DNA of 64,000 bases from Nitrosomonas sp. (GCF_019752095.1 NZ_JAIEMO010000025.1:62001-126000); one strand, 5' to 3'. Counted from the first letter of the stretch, positions 26,998 through 37,185 are shown. Made by a program: numbers and translations. The notes: generated by a model from the letters alone, not told the origin.

Positions 26998-27852
26998 ATG
27001 AGCAATTATGTACAACGCTTCCTGTTGGAAAATTTGGATATACGCGGCGCAGTCGTGCATCTCGACTCCGTCTGGCAGGAAATATTATCCGGACGCGACT
27101 ATCCTCAACCGGTCACACAGCTGTTAGGTGAAATGAGTGCAGTTACTTTGTTGCTGGGTGAAAACCTTAAACAAACTGGGCGTTTGACCATTCAATTGAC
27201 AGGTAGCGGACCCGTCTCAATGCTGATTCTCGATTGCACTGAAAGCCTACACCTGCGTGGCATGGCAAAATGCGAACGAACCACTGAAGTACAATCAGTT
27301 CCCGACTTGCTTGGCCATGGTCACTTACTCCTTACGCTCGACATGCCATCAATGCGCGAATCTTATCAAAGCATCGTTCCGCTTGATGGTAAAACTGTTG
27401 CTGAAATTTTTGAACATTACTTCAGGCAATCCGATCAATTGCCATCGCGCTTATTTCTAGTCACTGCTAACAATGCTATTTTTGGCTTGTTGCTGCAAAA
27501 ACTGCCGAATTCTGACTTGCAAGACCCTGATGGCTGGATGCGTGCCGAAGCTTTAGCAAATACAATCCATGATCACGAGTTATTTAATCTAACCGCAGAA
27601 GAAATCTTGACACGTTTATTTTATGAAGAAACCATCCGCATTTTTGATGCTCAATCCGTCCAAAACGGTTGCCAAGAAGACCCCATAAAAATTTATGCCA
27701 TGCTTCGTTCACTAGGGCGCGAAGAAGTTGATTCGATTCTGAAAGAATTCGGCGAGGTCATTGTTAGCGACGATATCTGCAATCGCGAATATCGCTTAGA
27801 TGCACTGACTATTGATGCGATATTTCGAGAAGCAGGATCAACAATTCACTGA
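26998..27852 (+). CDS. hslO: Hsp33-like chaperone with incomplete zinc/redox site
   Basis: 284 residues, normal for Hsp33, a redox-switched holdase. The N-terminal fold is well preserved: QRFLLENLDIRGAVVHLD, then EMSAVTLLLGENLKQTGRLTIQLTGSGPVSMLILDC and MRAEALANTI. The C-terminal switch normally has CxC and CxxC binding zinc. Here the corresponding segments read NGCQED and SDDICNREY, so only C225 and C261 remain and the other two positions are E227 and D258. The intervening AMLRSLGREEVDSIL is intact. The protein probably cannot bind zinc in the usual way. It follows hypF by 36 bases; this linkage is not a usual functional one. Confidence 0.9.
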   Translation: MSNYVQRFLLENLDIRGAVVHLDSVWQEILSGRDYPQPVTQLLGEMSAVTLLLGENLKQTGRLTIQLTGSGPVSMLILDCTESLHLRGMAKCERTTEVQSVPDLLGHGHLLLTLDMPSMRESYQSIVPLDGKTVAEIFEHYFRQSDQLPSRLFLVTANNAIFGLLLQKLPNSDLQDPDGWMRAEALANTIHDHELFNLTAEEILTRLFYEETIRIFDAQSVQNGCQEDPIKIYAMLRSLGREEVDSILKEFGEVIVSDDICNREYRLDALTIDAIFREAGSTIH

Positions 27853-28168
27853 GACTCAATACACAACATTTCCATGCTGTTAATACCATAACACGGGGCA
27901 TTCACATTAAATATTCACTGCTGTATTCATTCGTATAATAAGTGCAATTGCTCGGCTAAAAAGAATTTATTCAGCGCTTTCGTAAGCATATTATTTCAAA
28001 GGATTATATTTTTACAATATATCGCCGATATTCACATTTCACACATTATTCACATGTGCTACGATATGATCCACCAAATAATAACCTCGATAAACAAACG
28101 GTTTTTTTTAACTGCTTCTAAGTCGCGGTTCCCAAGAAAGAATGATCAAGCAAGGAGAATCAATTATT

Positions 28169-28558
28169 ATGCCACCAAGAATTGCCCACGTTGACGACGA
28201 TTCAGATATTCGTGAATCAGTTCAGCGTATATTATTTAAAAATGGATATGAAGTAGATAGCTATTTATCAATGCAGGAGTTTATCGATTCATTACAAGAT
28301 GAAACAAAAAAACCAGATTTGGCTATTCTGGATGTTATGGTTGAATCCATGGATGCCGGGTTGACAACTTATGCAAAAATTCATAAGCAATACCCGCAAA
28401 TTCAGACTATTTTTCTGACATCATTAGGTGATATGATTCGGCCATATTTTGAAGATGGTTCACATGAATGGGTTTGCATTATGGAGAAACCAGTTGAACC
28501 GGTCAGTCTCATGGCAACGATTAATGAACGCTTGAAGAAAGCAGGAGAAGCTGCATAA
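28169..28558 (+). CDS. Single-domain response regulator
   Basis: About 129 residues from the ATG at 28169 (AAGGAG 11 bases upstream); an in-frame ATG at 28142 is possible. One receiver domain with RIAHVDDDSDIRESV (acidic pocket), phospho-acceptor D55 in LAILDVMVESMDAG, threonine in FLTS and lysine in CIMEKPVEP. There is no output domain. It is 27 bases upstream of a membrane histidine kinase on the same strand and is probably its partner. The output of the pair is unknown. Confidence 0.85.
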   Translation: MPPRIAHVDDDSDIRESVQRILFKNGYEVDSYLSMQEFIDSLQDETKKPDLAILDVMVESMDAGLTTYAKIHKQYPQIQTIFLTSLGDMIRPYFEDGSHEWVCIMEKPVEPVSLMATINERLKKAGEAA

Positions 28559-28585
28559 TTTTGTGCAACACTCAATAATAATAGT

Positions 28586-30058
28586 ATGGCAAGCACTGAA
28601 TTCTCCTGGGACAAGCCGAATACTCAAAGCGTATTGCTTGAAATAAAGGGAGATAAGTTAAAACTTAGTGACGATGTTTTAATCAGCAATATCCGTTGGT
28701 TCATAACTTTCCGCTGGATATTGGTTGCTATACTGGTTTTCTTTGAAATTCTTATGCTATCGGCATCAGATGCGTTGATGCAATTAGGCATCAGCGAACA
28801 GCAAAAATGGCCGATCGCCATCATTATCGTACTAATTGTAGCCAATATTGCATACATCTTCGCGCTAGATCATTGCAAACCAAGCAAATATAACTCGCCT
28901 TCGATTAATTTATGGATTCAGATTATTGTTGACCTGATCTGCTTGTCAGTAGTCGTGCATTATATTGGCAGTACTTCCACGCCAATTTCTTTTTTCTACG
29001 TACTGCATATTGCTCTTGCCTGTATCTTTTTTTCTACCCGTGAAAGCCTGTATGTAACAATCTTGGTCTGCTTCATGGATTCGATCGTAATCATAATTGA
29101 TAACTTTCTAATCACTCAAGCACCGCTTTCCACACTAATAAACAGTCAATTTCTATCTGAAAGTGCTCGCAAAGATGGTGCTTTGATATGGATGTTTTTC
29201 CTTGATATACTTTTTTTTGTCGTTTGGTATGTTGTTTCAAGACTTTCTCTAATCGTTCGCGCACATGAGCGCCACCTTCTCGATGCATACAGGCAAATCA
29301 ACCAAGCACAAGTCGAGAAAGATCAATATGCGTTATTGATCACGCATCAACTTAAATCCCCACTTGATGCTATTCGCAGCAAAATAAACTTAATCAAAGA
29401 AGGTTACTTGGGTGAAACAACACTGGAGATAAGTACTGCACTAGCGCAAATTGATCACCGGGCAAAAAATATGTCTGGCCTAATACTTGATCTACTCCGG
29501 TTGGAACGTTTGAAAGATACTTGTCTTGACACTGCAGTTTTCGAGTATGTTGAAATTCAATCCGCCTTACAAAAATGTATTGAAAAACTAACCCCGGTCG
29601 CCAGCTCTAAAAACGTTGGACTCAATTTATCCATTGAGAATTTTTTTTGCAAAGTAATCCCTGATCAATTAGAAATACTCATAGAAAATATCATCACCAA
29701 TGCGATCACCTATTCGCACGAAAATACTAGCGTTGAGATCTCATCTAAAGTAGATCGCAATAATTTGCGTGCTAACATTACCATCACCGACCATGGCATT
29801 GGTATCGAAGAGAAAGATTTGCCCAATATATTCAACGAATATTTTTATTCTCCTAGAGCAGCACTTCATAACAAAGCAACTAGCGGGATTGGTTTATCCA
29901 TCGTCAAGATCGCGGCAGAAAATAATCAATTAAAAATTAAGGTTACCAGTGAGCCAGGAGTAGGAACTACATTTACTGTGGCTTTCGGCACAATCGAGTT
30001 TCCAGCAACAACTGGAAGTGCCATACCAATAACTTTAATCAACACCCGCTTATCTTAG
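28586..30058 (+). CDS. Membrane-bound sensor histidine kinase
   Basis: 490 residues. An N-terminal sensor region of about six membrane helices (residues ~38-225) has short loops, so the signal is probably sensed within or near the membrane. The kinase core has H254 in LLITHQLKSPLDAI, N-box IITNAITYSHEN, G1 DHGIGIEEKDLP and G2 TSGIGLSIVKIAAEN. A short stretch beyond the core ends the protein. It lies directly after the single-domain receiver gene and likely phosphorylates it. Its H-box HQLKSP differs from the usual HELRTP but keeps the essential residues. Confidence 0.9.
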   Translation: MASTEFSWDKPNTQSVLLEIKGDKLKLSDDVLISNIRWFITFRWILVAILVFFEILMLSASDALMQLGISEQQKWPIAIIIVLIVANIAYIFALDHCKPSKYNSPSINLWIQIIVDLICLSVVVHYIGSTSTPISFFYVLHIALACIFFSTRESLYVTILVCFMDSIVIIIDNFLITQAPLSTLINSQFLSESARKDGALIWMFFLDILFFVVWYVVSRLSLIVRAHERHLLDAYRQINQAQVEKDQYALLITHQLKSPLDAIRSKINLIKEGYLGETTLEISTALAQIDHRAKNMSGLILDLLRLERLKDTCLDTAVFEYVEIQSALQKCIEKLTPVASSKNVGLNLSIENFFCKVIPDQLEILIENIITNAITYSHENTSVEISSKVDRNNLRANITITDHGIGIEEKDLPNIFNEYFYSPRAALHNKATSGIGLSIVKIAAENNQLKIKVTSEPGVGTTFTVAFGTIEFPATTGSAIPITLINTRLS

Positions 30059-30118
30059 CTGGATAACTCAGTGTAATATGCAGGAAGTTGCTCCATGTTC
30101 CGAAAGAGCTTTGCAAGT

Positions 30119-32524
30119 TTAATTCAATTCAGAACTACCGTGCCAATAGCGCCGATTTAATTTTCTCCAGCTATTGACAGACCAATCATTATTTTCAAAA
30201 CGTATCAGAATAGCACCATCTTTATCGCTACGCATCAACTGGCTACTCGAATTATGATAACGTAAGGTTACAGTTTCGCGCGGATGACTGTATCGATTAA
30301 GATAACCAACCGTGAAAATTGTCAGTGCAGGATTTACTTCTTGTACAAAAGCATCGGTTGATGAAGTATGGCTACCATGATGCGGTGCAATCAATACTGT
30401 TGCAGGAAGCTTATCACTGGATCGAGCTAGCAATGCCAACTCGTCTTTCCTTTCAATATCAGCCGGCAATAATACGCTGCCATGAGCTGATGTAATTTTT
30501 AATACACAACTTTTTGCGTTGGTACTACGTTTTGAGTTCAAATAATCCTGCTCTAATGGATGCAGCAATTCAAAATGCACTTCGTCCCATTGCCAGATCT
30601 GTCCCGCGCGGCACTGGTTCTTTAAGATTGCAGCCTGCGCTATGGGATGTCGATCGTCTAGCGATGACCACAACTGCATAACCGGTATCTCATTCAACAC
30701 TGATAGTGCACCGCCACTATGATCCGAATCAGCATGCGACACGACCATAGCATCAAGTCTGCTAATTCCTTCTCCGCGTAGAAAAGGCGCAATAATGCGA
30801 CTACCACTGTCAGTTCCACCGAATCCAGGACCCGTGTCAAATAATAATGCATGATGTTCAGTACGTACCACGACTGCAAGTCCTTGACCAACATCAAGCA
30901 CAGTCAGCCACAAATCCCCGGTTTTTGGTTGATCCAACTTAACCAAGAACATGGGCAAAACTGCAACCATGCCCAACCAACGTGCGGGGAAACCAGAAAA
31001 AAATCCCACCCCCAAGCTTCCCGGCAACAGCATCCACAGAATCCCAATAGTAGCTACACTTATTGTCCATATTGGTGGAAAGTGCTGCTGCCATACAGCA
31101 TGCGGCAAATTGCTCAGTGACTTCAGCATTACCATGATGATATTTAACACATCATGAATGAACGGTAACATAAAATCGAATACAGGTATGGTTGCTAACA
31201 ATGTTAGCGGAACTACTATAAGACTTATCAGGGGAATGGCGATGGCATTAGCGATCGGAGACACTAAGGATATCTGTTGAAATAGCGCCAGTAATAAAGG
31301 AATTAAAGCCAGCGTAATAGCCCACTGAATTCGCAACCAACCACTGAGCCAATGTATTTTTCCGATCCGACCAACAGTTAATAGCATTATGACAGCAACT
31401 GCGCCAAAAGATAGCCAGAATCCAGGAGCTAGAATTGCCCATGGATCTAATAATATCACTCCAAACAACGCCCATGCCAACACTGTAGTTGCCGGTGTCT
31501 GACGCCCCATCCATAACACAATCGCCACCACCGCCAGCATATAAAATGCCCGCTGTGCCGGAATTGCAAAACCTGAAAGCACAGCATAGCTAAAAGCCAC
31601 AATTAATCCAGCCATCACAGCAGCACGCCGTGCCGGCACGCGTAATGCCAGATAAGCACTACAGCGCCACAGCCAATATATCACTGCAAATACCACGCTC
31701 GAAATCATCGTGATATGCAAACCGGAAATCGCCATGAGATGATTAGTTCCAGTACGTGTAAAAACTTGCCATTGATCACGGGGAATTGCATTCTGATCAC
31801 CTGTTGCCAACGTTTGCAATATTCCCACATAAGTTTGATTTGCTAAGCTTGCAGCAAAACGATGTTGAATTCCTTCGCGAATATGCGCTATCCAATATAC
31901 AGGACGTTGAACCATCGGTTGCAGGCGTTGATTTTCAGGCGATACACGCACATATCCAGTTGCACGGATATTGCGCTCCAATGCCCATCTTTCAAAATCA
32001 AAACTATGCGGATTTTGATTGCCATGCGGCCGTTTCAAATGTACCGTTAGTTGCCAACGTTCACCCGCTCTGACCATAGGTAATACTACCTGATTAGTTC
32101 CCGTCTGCCGCACTTTATACCAAGACAATGCAATCCGCTTGGGCACGATCGCACCCTCAGTATTCACATGCTCGACGTCAAGCTGAAAACGCACACTTCG
32201 ATCATTTTCTTGCGGTACATTAGCTATCACACCGACTATTTGTATGGCCTTGCGCTCCCAGATACGAGGCAGAGAATCGCTCAAACGCCAGTGCGCTAAA
32301 ATCGCCGCCCAACAAAACCCAAACACAAGAAAAAAAATTCCAAACAAGATTCTGCTTATTACAATATGAGTTGCTGCTCGGAAAAATCCAAACAGCCCAG
32401 CTGCAATTGCCATTGACAACAACAACCAAATCCACTCTACTTCTGGCAGTATGGTTCGGTACTGCAGCCAGCCAACGCCCAAAATAAACGCTAGGATATT
32501 TAATCTCACGCAAGCATTCTTCAA
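30119..32524 (-). CDS. comEC: ComEC/Rec2 DNA uptake channel
   Basis: 801 residues. The N-terminal DUF4131-like domain with membrane helices contains the OB-like segment (IVGVIANVPQENDRSVRFQLDVEHV). The competence domain with many helices follows (GTNHLMAISGLHITMISSVVF carries the conserved SGLH motif). The C-terminal metallo-beta-lactamase domain has VVSHADSDHSGG (HxDxDH) and LIAPHHGSHTSS. ComEC carries one DNA strand across the inner membrane during natural transformation. Length and domain order are complete. It is a single gene on the minus strand, with its 3' end facing the histidine kinase gene. Confidence 0.95.
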   Translation of the reverse strand: MKNACVRLNILAFILGVGWLQYRTILPEVEWIWLLLSMAIAAGLFGFFRAATHIVISRILFGIFFLVFGFCWAAILAHWRLSDSLPRIWERKAIQIVGVIANVPQENDRSVRFQLDVEHVNTEGAIVPKRIALSWYKVRQTGTNQVVLPMVRAGERWQLTVHLKRPHGNQNPHSFDFERWALERNIRATGYVRVSPENQRLQPMVQRPVYWIAHIREGIQHRFAASLANQTYVGILQTLATGDQNAIPRDQWQVFTRTGTNHLMAISGLHITMISSVVFAVIYWLWRCSAYLALRVPARRAAVMAGLIVAFSYAVLSGFAIPAQRAFYMLAVVAIVLWMGRQTPATTVLAWALFGVILLDPWAILAPGFWLSFGAVAVIMLLTVGRIGKIHWLSGWLRIQWAITLALIPLLLALFQQISLVSPIANAIAIPLISLIVVPLTLLATIPVFDFMLPFIHDVLNIIMVMLKSLSNLPHAVWQQHFPPIWTISVATIGILWMLLPGSLGVGFFSGFPARWLGMVAVLPMFLVKLDQPKTGDLWLTVLDVGQGLAVVVRTEHHALLFDTGPGFGGTDSGSRIIAPFLRGEGISRLDAMVVSHADSDHSGGALSVLNEIPVMQLWSSLDDRHPIAQAAILKNQCRAGQIWQWDEVHFELLHPLEQDYLNSKRSTNAKSCVLKITSAHGSVLLPADIERKDELALLARSSDKLPATVLIAPHHGSHTSSTDAFVQEVNPALTIFTVGYLNRYSHPRETVTLRYHNSSSQLMRSDKDGAILIRFENNDWSVNSWRKLNRRYWHGSSELN

Positions 32525-32757
32525 ATTTAGTTCATCTGCGATAACACAATTTATTTACTTTATCTGCAACTTCATTGGACATTTAATAAATTTTATATCA
32601 TTGAATTAGCATGTTACAATCATTAATAATTTGTTCCATATGCATAGCAGTGGCGTTTCCTCTGAATGTAATGCAAAATCCATCCAATATTCGAAAATTA
32701 ATTCTAGCTATAGGTAATCTCCAAAACTTAATAACAACAAGCATAGAGGAAAAGACG

Positions 32758-32886
32758 ATGATATTAGATGCAGCAAATTCAAGCCACTCAATGGAATACA
32801 GATCTTCGAGCAGAAATTATCAGCTTATTATCAGTATCTCAGAGTTACTCAACAACGACTCGAAGAATCACTTAATCGTTATGTAA
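32758..32886 (+). CDS. Small ORF, possibly frameshifted
   Basis: A 42-codon frame starting at an ATG with a good AGAGGA ribosome binding site eight bases upstream. I recognise no family. Partway through, another plus-strand frame looks more protein-like: it encodes YYQYLRVTQQRLEESLNRY and runs to a stop at 32937-32939. A shift near 32810 would join the two into a protein of about 60 residues with a helical, coiled-coil-like C-terminal half. It lies in the 480-base gap between comEC and the aldolase gene. Confidence 0.3.
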   Translation: MILDAANSSHSMEYRSSSRNYQLIISISELLNNDSKNHLIVM

Positions 32887-33004
32887 ATTTTATGATTATG
32901 CAACACGGAACAAAGAAAATACTTATTTCTCAAAAATGATGCCTACATTAGAAAATATCAGATTGAATTAAAAACTTAACACCATAACCCCCGAAGGAGT
33001 ATGA

Positions 33005-34054
33005 ATGACAAATATTACTGCAATTCTGGGCAACGAAAGCGAATTACTTCTCAACCATGTTTGCAATACGATACCAAAAGATAATTTGCATCTGCCAGGT
33101 TCCGATTTTGTCGATCGCGTGATGTTATTGAGCAATCGCAAGCCGAATGTTTTGCGCAATCTTCAGGCACTTTATCATCACGGACGTTTATCCGGCACAG
33201 GCTATTTATCGTTATTGCCCGTAGATCAAGGGGTCGAACATTCAGCGGGTGCATCATTTGCGCCTAATCCAATGTTCTTTGATCCCAAAAATATCGTTGA
33301 GCTTGCAATTGAAGGCGGTTGCAATGGCGTTGCTTCCACCCTGGGAGTATTGGCAATTGTGTCACGCCAGTATGCACACAAAATCCCTATGATTCTAAAA
33401 ATCAACCATAATGAATTACTGACTTATCCTAATAAATTTGACCAAACAATGTTTGCGAGTGTTAACCAGGCCTTCAACATGGGAGCTTGTGCTGTAGGTG
33501 CGACTGTTTTTTACGGTTCGGATGAATCGCGTCGCCAAATTCAAGAGGTTTCTGCAGCATTTGAACATGCACATGATCTGGGCATGGCCACTATACTATG
33601 GGCATACACACGTAATAGCGCATTTAAAGTTGCGGACAAAGATTACCATGTGAGCGCCGATTTAACAGGTCAAGCGAATCATTTGGCAGTCACCATTGGC
33701 GCAGACATCGTTAAACAGAAAATGGCTACCAATAATGGGGGTTATAACGCAATAAAATTCGGAAAAACTCACTCTAAAGTATATAGCGAACTAACAACAG
33801 ACCATCCGATCGATCTTGTACGATTCCAAGTTGCAAATTGTTACATGGGACGGATCGGCATGATCAATTCAGGTGGCGAATCGGGTAGTGATGACTTGCA
33901 TCAAGCCGTTCGAACTGCTGTAATTAATAAACGTGCCGGGGGCATGGGACTCATATCCGGACGTAAGGCATTCCAGAAACCTATCGCTGAAGGCGTCAAG
34001 TTGCTCCACGCAATCCAAGATGTATATTTATCACATGAAGTAACGATAGCTTGA
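33005..34054 (+). CDS. fbaB: Class I fructose-bisphosphate aldolase (FbaB/DhnA type)
   Basis: 349 residues, the length of E. coli FbaB. A GAAGGAG box at 32993-32999 supports the ATG at 33005. The TIM-barrel shows [22 protein letters not shown], the catalytic-loop signature of this archaeal-type class I family, and K237 in GADIVKQKM as the likely Schiff-base lysine. [17 protein letters not shown] resembles the phosphate-binding region. It interconverts fructose 1,6-bisphosphate with DHAP and glyceraldehyde 3-phosphate and needs no metal. In an autotrophic ammonia oxidiser it would serve the Calvin cycle and gluconeogenesis. It is monocistronic, ending at a hairpin. Confidence 0.92.
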   Translation: MTNITAILGNESELLLNHVCNTIPKDNLHLPGSDFVDRVMLLSNRKPNVLRNLQALYHHGRLSGTGYLSLLPVDQGVEHSAGASFAPNPMFFDPKNIVELAIEGGCNGVASTLGVLAIVSRQYAHKIPMILKINHNELLTYPNKFDQTMFASVNQAFNMGACAVGATVFYGSDESRRQIQEVSAAFEHAHDLGMATILWAYTRNSAFKVADKDYHVSADLTGQANHLAVTIGADIVKQKMATNNGGYNAIKFGKTHSKVYSELTTDHPIDLVRFQVANCYMGRIGMINSGGESGSDDLHQAVRTAVINKRAGGMGLISGRKAFQKPIAEGVKLLHAIQDVYLSHEVTIA

Positions 34055-34058
34055 GCGG

Positions 34059-34092
34059 TATAGTAGTTCAGACCTCTGCCTGAACTACTATA
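34059..34092. terminator. Perfect 13-bp hairpin after the aldolase gene
   Basis: Arms at 34059-34071 and 34080-34092 pair perfectly around an 8-base loop, between two convergent genes. There is no T run right after it in either direction, so it may block exonucleases or act as a weak terminator. Confidence 0.5.
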
Positions 34093-34103
34093 GCAACAAC
34101 TAA

Positions 34104-34778
34104 TCACTTGGCAGATGATTTTATAGCATCCAAGTTGATTCGCGCATCTTCATTTCCCTGAGCGGCTGCTTTCTCAAACCACTCGATAGCTACCTTTTCA
34201 TCCCTCGCCACGCCTTCACCGGTAAAGTACATGGCACCTAAATTATTTTGTGCATCTACATGTCCTTGTTCGGCAGCTTTCTTAAATAACTCAACGGCTT
34301 GCTCCATGTCTTGAGGCACACCTTCTCCATTTGCATACATGAGCCCTAAATTGAATTGCGCATCGGCATAGCCCTGCTCTGCTGCGCGGTAAAACCATCC
34401 GGCTGCAAGCTCCGGGTCGGTATTCAACACTTGACCGGAAGCTGTCTTGGAAACAGCATCACCGGTATAATACATCACACCTAAACCATTCTGAGCAACC
34501 GGATCTCCAGCTCTCGCATCTTCCATGAGCGCCTTAAATTTTTCCTCGGCAAAATTTTCATCGTCTATACCTGCCGGCATAATTTGTTCCTTCAGCGCAG
34601 CTTTTTCTTCTTCCGTCAAGCCTTCACTCATAAACGACGGGATCTCACCCATCCTGGTGATTTCACCCATGGGGTTTGGTATTGAGCTACTTTCTGATTT
34701 ATCATTTTTTGTTTCTTCACCGCAACCTTGAAGTAATAAAACTGCTATGGCAAATAATAAAACAGCAAAAACTTTCAT
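34104..34778 (-). CDS. Sel1-repeat lipoprotein
   Basis: 224 residues. The N-terminal signal peptide ends in the lipobox LLQGC, giving a lipid-anchored envelope protein. An acidic linker is followed by about four Sel1 repeats: PVAQNGLGVMYYTGDAV, YADAQFNLGLMYANGEGVP, HVDAQNNLGAMYFTGEGV and NEDARINLD. Such alpha-solenoid repeats bind other proteins and often sit in envelope complexes or signalling systems. No catalytic domain is seen and the partner is unknown. It is next to another repeat protein (ankyrin) on the same strand. Confidence 0.88.
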   Translation of the reverse strand: MKVFAVLLFAIAVLLLQGCGEETKNDKSESSSIPNPMGEITRMGEIPSFMSEGLTEEEKAALKEQIMPAGIDDENFAEEKFKALMEDARAGDPVAQNGLGVMYYTGDAVSKTASGQVLNTDPELAAGWFYRAAEQGYADAQFNLGLMYANGEGVPQDMEQAVELFKKAAEQGHVDAQNNLGAMYFTGEGVARDEKVAIEWFEKAAAQGNEDARINLDAIKSSAK

Positions 34779-34862
34779 TTATAATTTCCTTTATTTCTCA
34801 AATTAAACGATATAAATAAATGCACTATAGCAAACTCGATTAGAAGTTGTGATTGATATTTG

Positions 34863-35612
34863 CTAATTAGCACCAGACTTTCTTAACAATTCAACTATCT
34901 CCCGATAACGATAGTGACTAGCAAGCATCAATGCAGTCATTCCATTGCTAGCTTTAAGATCCAGATTGGCATTTGCTGCAATCAATGAATAAACTGCTCT
35001 CAAATTACCATGTTGGGCCGCAAGCATTAGCGCGGTAGCTCCATTTTCCAACTGATAATTTACTTCGGCTTTTGCATTAACCAAGTTTTCAATGGTCTGT
35101 TGATGCCCCTCTCGTGCAGCCAGCATGAGAGCTGTCATACCATCGCCTCGTTTAGCATTTACATCAGCATGGGCATCTAACAACAAAGTAATTACCTTCC
35201 TTCTATCTTTCTCAGCAGCCAAGATTAGAGCTGTGCCATCTCCTTCAGAAGCAGCATTTACATCAGCACCGGCTCTCAGTAAAATTTCAACAACCTGTTC
35301 ACGACCATCCCGGGAAGCTCTCATCAAAGCCGACAAACCATCCTCAGCTCTTAAATTCACATCCACACCGGCTTGCAGGAATCGTTCAACGATAGCAGAA
35401 TTTCCTTTATTAACTGCAACTAGAAAAGCCGCACTCAATTCTTGCGAATTTATCTGTTGATTATCAAGAATATTCTTAACCAAAGAAAAATTTCCTCTCT
35501 CTGCAGCAGCGATCAATTCACTATCAATATCCACTGACCAAGCATTGAAAGCTTGAGAGGCAAATAAAAACACTATTCCTGGTACAAATTCTTTGATAAA
35601 AAATCTTGGCAT
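34863..35612 (-). CDS. Secreted ankyrin-repeat protein
   Basis: 249 residues from the ATG at 35612, which has a GGGGGA box; an in-frame TTG at 35636 adds eight residues that spoil the signal sequence. The N-terminal hydrophobic segment (PGIVFLFASQAFNAWS) fits a Sec signal peptide. About six ankyrin repeats follow, with consensus D/NGxTALMLAAxxGHxxxVxxLLxAGADVN, for example GLSALMRASRDGREQVVEILL. It probably acts in the periplasm as a binding scaffold. Ankyrin proteins of this kind are known next to catalases in some proteobacteria, but no such neighbour is present here. Confidence 0.87.
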   Translation of the reverse strand: MPRFFIKEFVPGIVFLFASQAFNAWSVDIDSELIAAAERGNFSLVKNILDNQQINSQELSAAFLVAVNKGNSAIVERFLQAGVDVNLRAEDGLSALMRASRDGREQVVEILLRAGADVNAASEGDGTALILAAEKDRRKVITLLLDAHADVNAKRGDGMTALMLAAREGHQQTIENLVNAKAEVNYQLENGATALMLAAQHGNLRAVYSLIAANANLDLKASNGMTALMLASHYRYREIVELLRKSGAN

Positions 35613-35969
35613 GAAAAATTCCCCCTGATAATTCAATGACGCTTACACAGATAATTCTAATAATTCCACTTAAATCCTAATCAACTTATCGGTTTCGTAT
35701 TTATTAATCGAATGACAGAATTATACAATTTAAATAATTCTTTTACCGCTGTCTCGCCTTGAATTCTCATACCGATTACATTTCAAGACCATGTGCAGTA
35801 TGCTATTCTTGCAAAGACTGTTATTAAGTACTGCTCTCAATACAAAAAGAATCTCAGTCAAGCCGCTATATCAATTGGAATGTTTTAACGTTGGCATCTT
35901 GGCAGGTTATGTGATTATAGTTAATAAGCTAAAGTTCTTACTCCAGAAAACATTCAAGAAATTAATTTT
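35613..35969. other. Spacer upstream of the ubiH-like gene
   Basis: 357 bases between two divergent genes. A 60-codon plus-strand frame (35791-35973) overlaps the next start by four bases. It resembles no family and has no clear ribosome binding site, so it is not called. Promoters for both flanking genes must lie here. Confidence 0.4.
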
Positions 35970-37142
35970 ATGATCACTGATCATTATGACATCGTTATTG
36001 TGGGTGGTGGCCCGGTAGGCATGGCATTAGCTCTTGGTCTACGCGATAGTGGAGTATCGAGTCTACTTCTTGAAGCACGCGGGTTACCAGAAAAAGACGA
36101 AGACCCGCGCCCACTGGCATTATCACATGGCAGTTATCTGATATTGCAACGCCTAGAAGTATGGGATAGGTTAATAAATAATACTCCGATTCAAAAGATT
36201 CATATTTCTAATCGCGGCAGCTTTGGGCGCACTATTTTGGAATCTCAGGATGCGGGTGTTCCTGCATTAGGTTATGTAGTGAATTATCATGAACTTTTTA
36301 GTGCCATGCATGCGCAATTGACTACCTCACAATCCAATTATATTACTGGTGCTTTAGTTACCCGAATCGATACTACTGAAAGCTCAGGTAATGTATTTTT
36401 TGACCATCACGGAAAACCAAAGCAAATAACCGCTAAGCTTCTTGTCTTAGCTGATGGCGGTCAACTGATCAAGCAAATACCCGACATCAATTATCGATCA
36501 TATGATTATCAACAGTGGGCTGTAGTGGCAAATATTAGAGCTAAAAAAAAACAAACAGGTATCGCTTATGAACGCTTTACTCCAGATGGGCCTGTTGCAC
36601 TACTTCCAAATGATCAGGATTTTTCTCTGGTATGGACCGTAGCTCCAAATATTGTAAAAGAAATCACTGAACTGAGTGACAAGTCTTTTCTATTCCGATT
36701 GCACCAACATTTTGGCGACAGGCTCGGAAAATTTATTGGCGCGGGAAAAAGATCAGCATTTCCATTAGCACTTAAGTATGCCACATCCACCGTATCTCAA
36801 AGAATCGCGCTCATCGGCAATGCAGCACAAACTCTACATCCGGTTGCAGGACAGGGGTTTAATCTGGGTCTGAGAGATGCCTATGAATTGGCATGTGAAA
36901 TCATTCACGCGAAAAATGTATCCCAAGAACTCGGCACACCCACCATGTTATCCAAATACCTTCAACGAAGACGAAAGGACAGTAACGCTGTTAGAACCTT
37001 TACGGACACTTTGGTCAAGTTATTTTCTAATGATAGTAAAATACTCAGTCAAGCTTGTGGATTCGGTTTAAGTACTTTAGATTGTGTACCGCCAATTAAA
37101 CGTTTTATTGCCCGTCGCATGATATTTGGTGCAAAAGAATAA
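35970..37142 (+). CDS. ubiH: UbiH/VisC-family FAD-dependent hydroxylase
   Basis: 390 residues. The N-terminal FAD-binding GxGxxG is YDIVIVGGGPVGMALALGL (7-25). The second FAD motif is RIALIGNAAQTLHPVAGQGFNLGLRDA. LEARGLPEKDEDPRPLALSHGS fits the Arg-containing ubiquinone hydroxylase signature. Members hydroxylate the ring of ubiquinone precursors at C5, C6 or C1; which position cannot be decided from sequence alone, so UbiH is the most likely but not certain name. A perfect 15-bp inverted repeat follows the stop codon, before dusB. Confidence 0.85.
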   Translation: MITDHYDIVIVGGGPVGMALALGLRDSGVSSLLLEARGLPEKDEDPRPLALSHGSYLILQRLEVWDRLINNTPIQKIHISNRGSFGRTILESQDAGVPALGYVVNYHELFSAMHAQLTTSQSNYITGALVTRIDTTESSGNVFFDHHGKPKQITAKLLVLADGGQLIKQIPDINYRSYDYQQWAVVANIRAKKKQTGIAYERFTPDGPVALLPNDQDFSLVWTVAPNIVKEITELSDKSFLFRLHQHFGDRLGKFIGAGKRSAFPLALKYATSTVSQRIALIGNAAQTLHPVAGQGFNLGLRDAYELACEIIHAKNVSQELGTPTMLSKYLQRRRKDSNAVRTFTDTLVKLFSNDSKILSQACGFGLSTLDCVPPIKRFIARRMIFGAKE

Positions 37143-37185
37143 TTCTCGATCTTTATTCCACGGTCAATTTGACAAAGGTTATAAT

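Noticed and set aside
35791..35973. 60-codon frame just upstream of the ubiH-like gene
   Set aside because: Four-base overlap is suggestive, but there is no ribosome binding site and the composition is that of AT-rich spacer.
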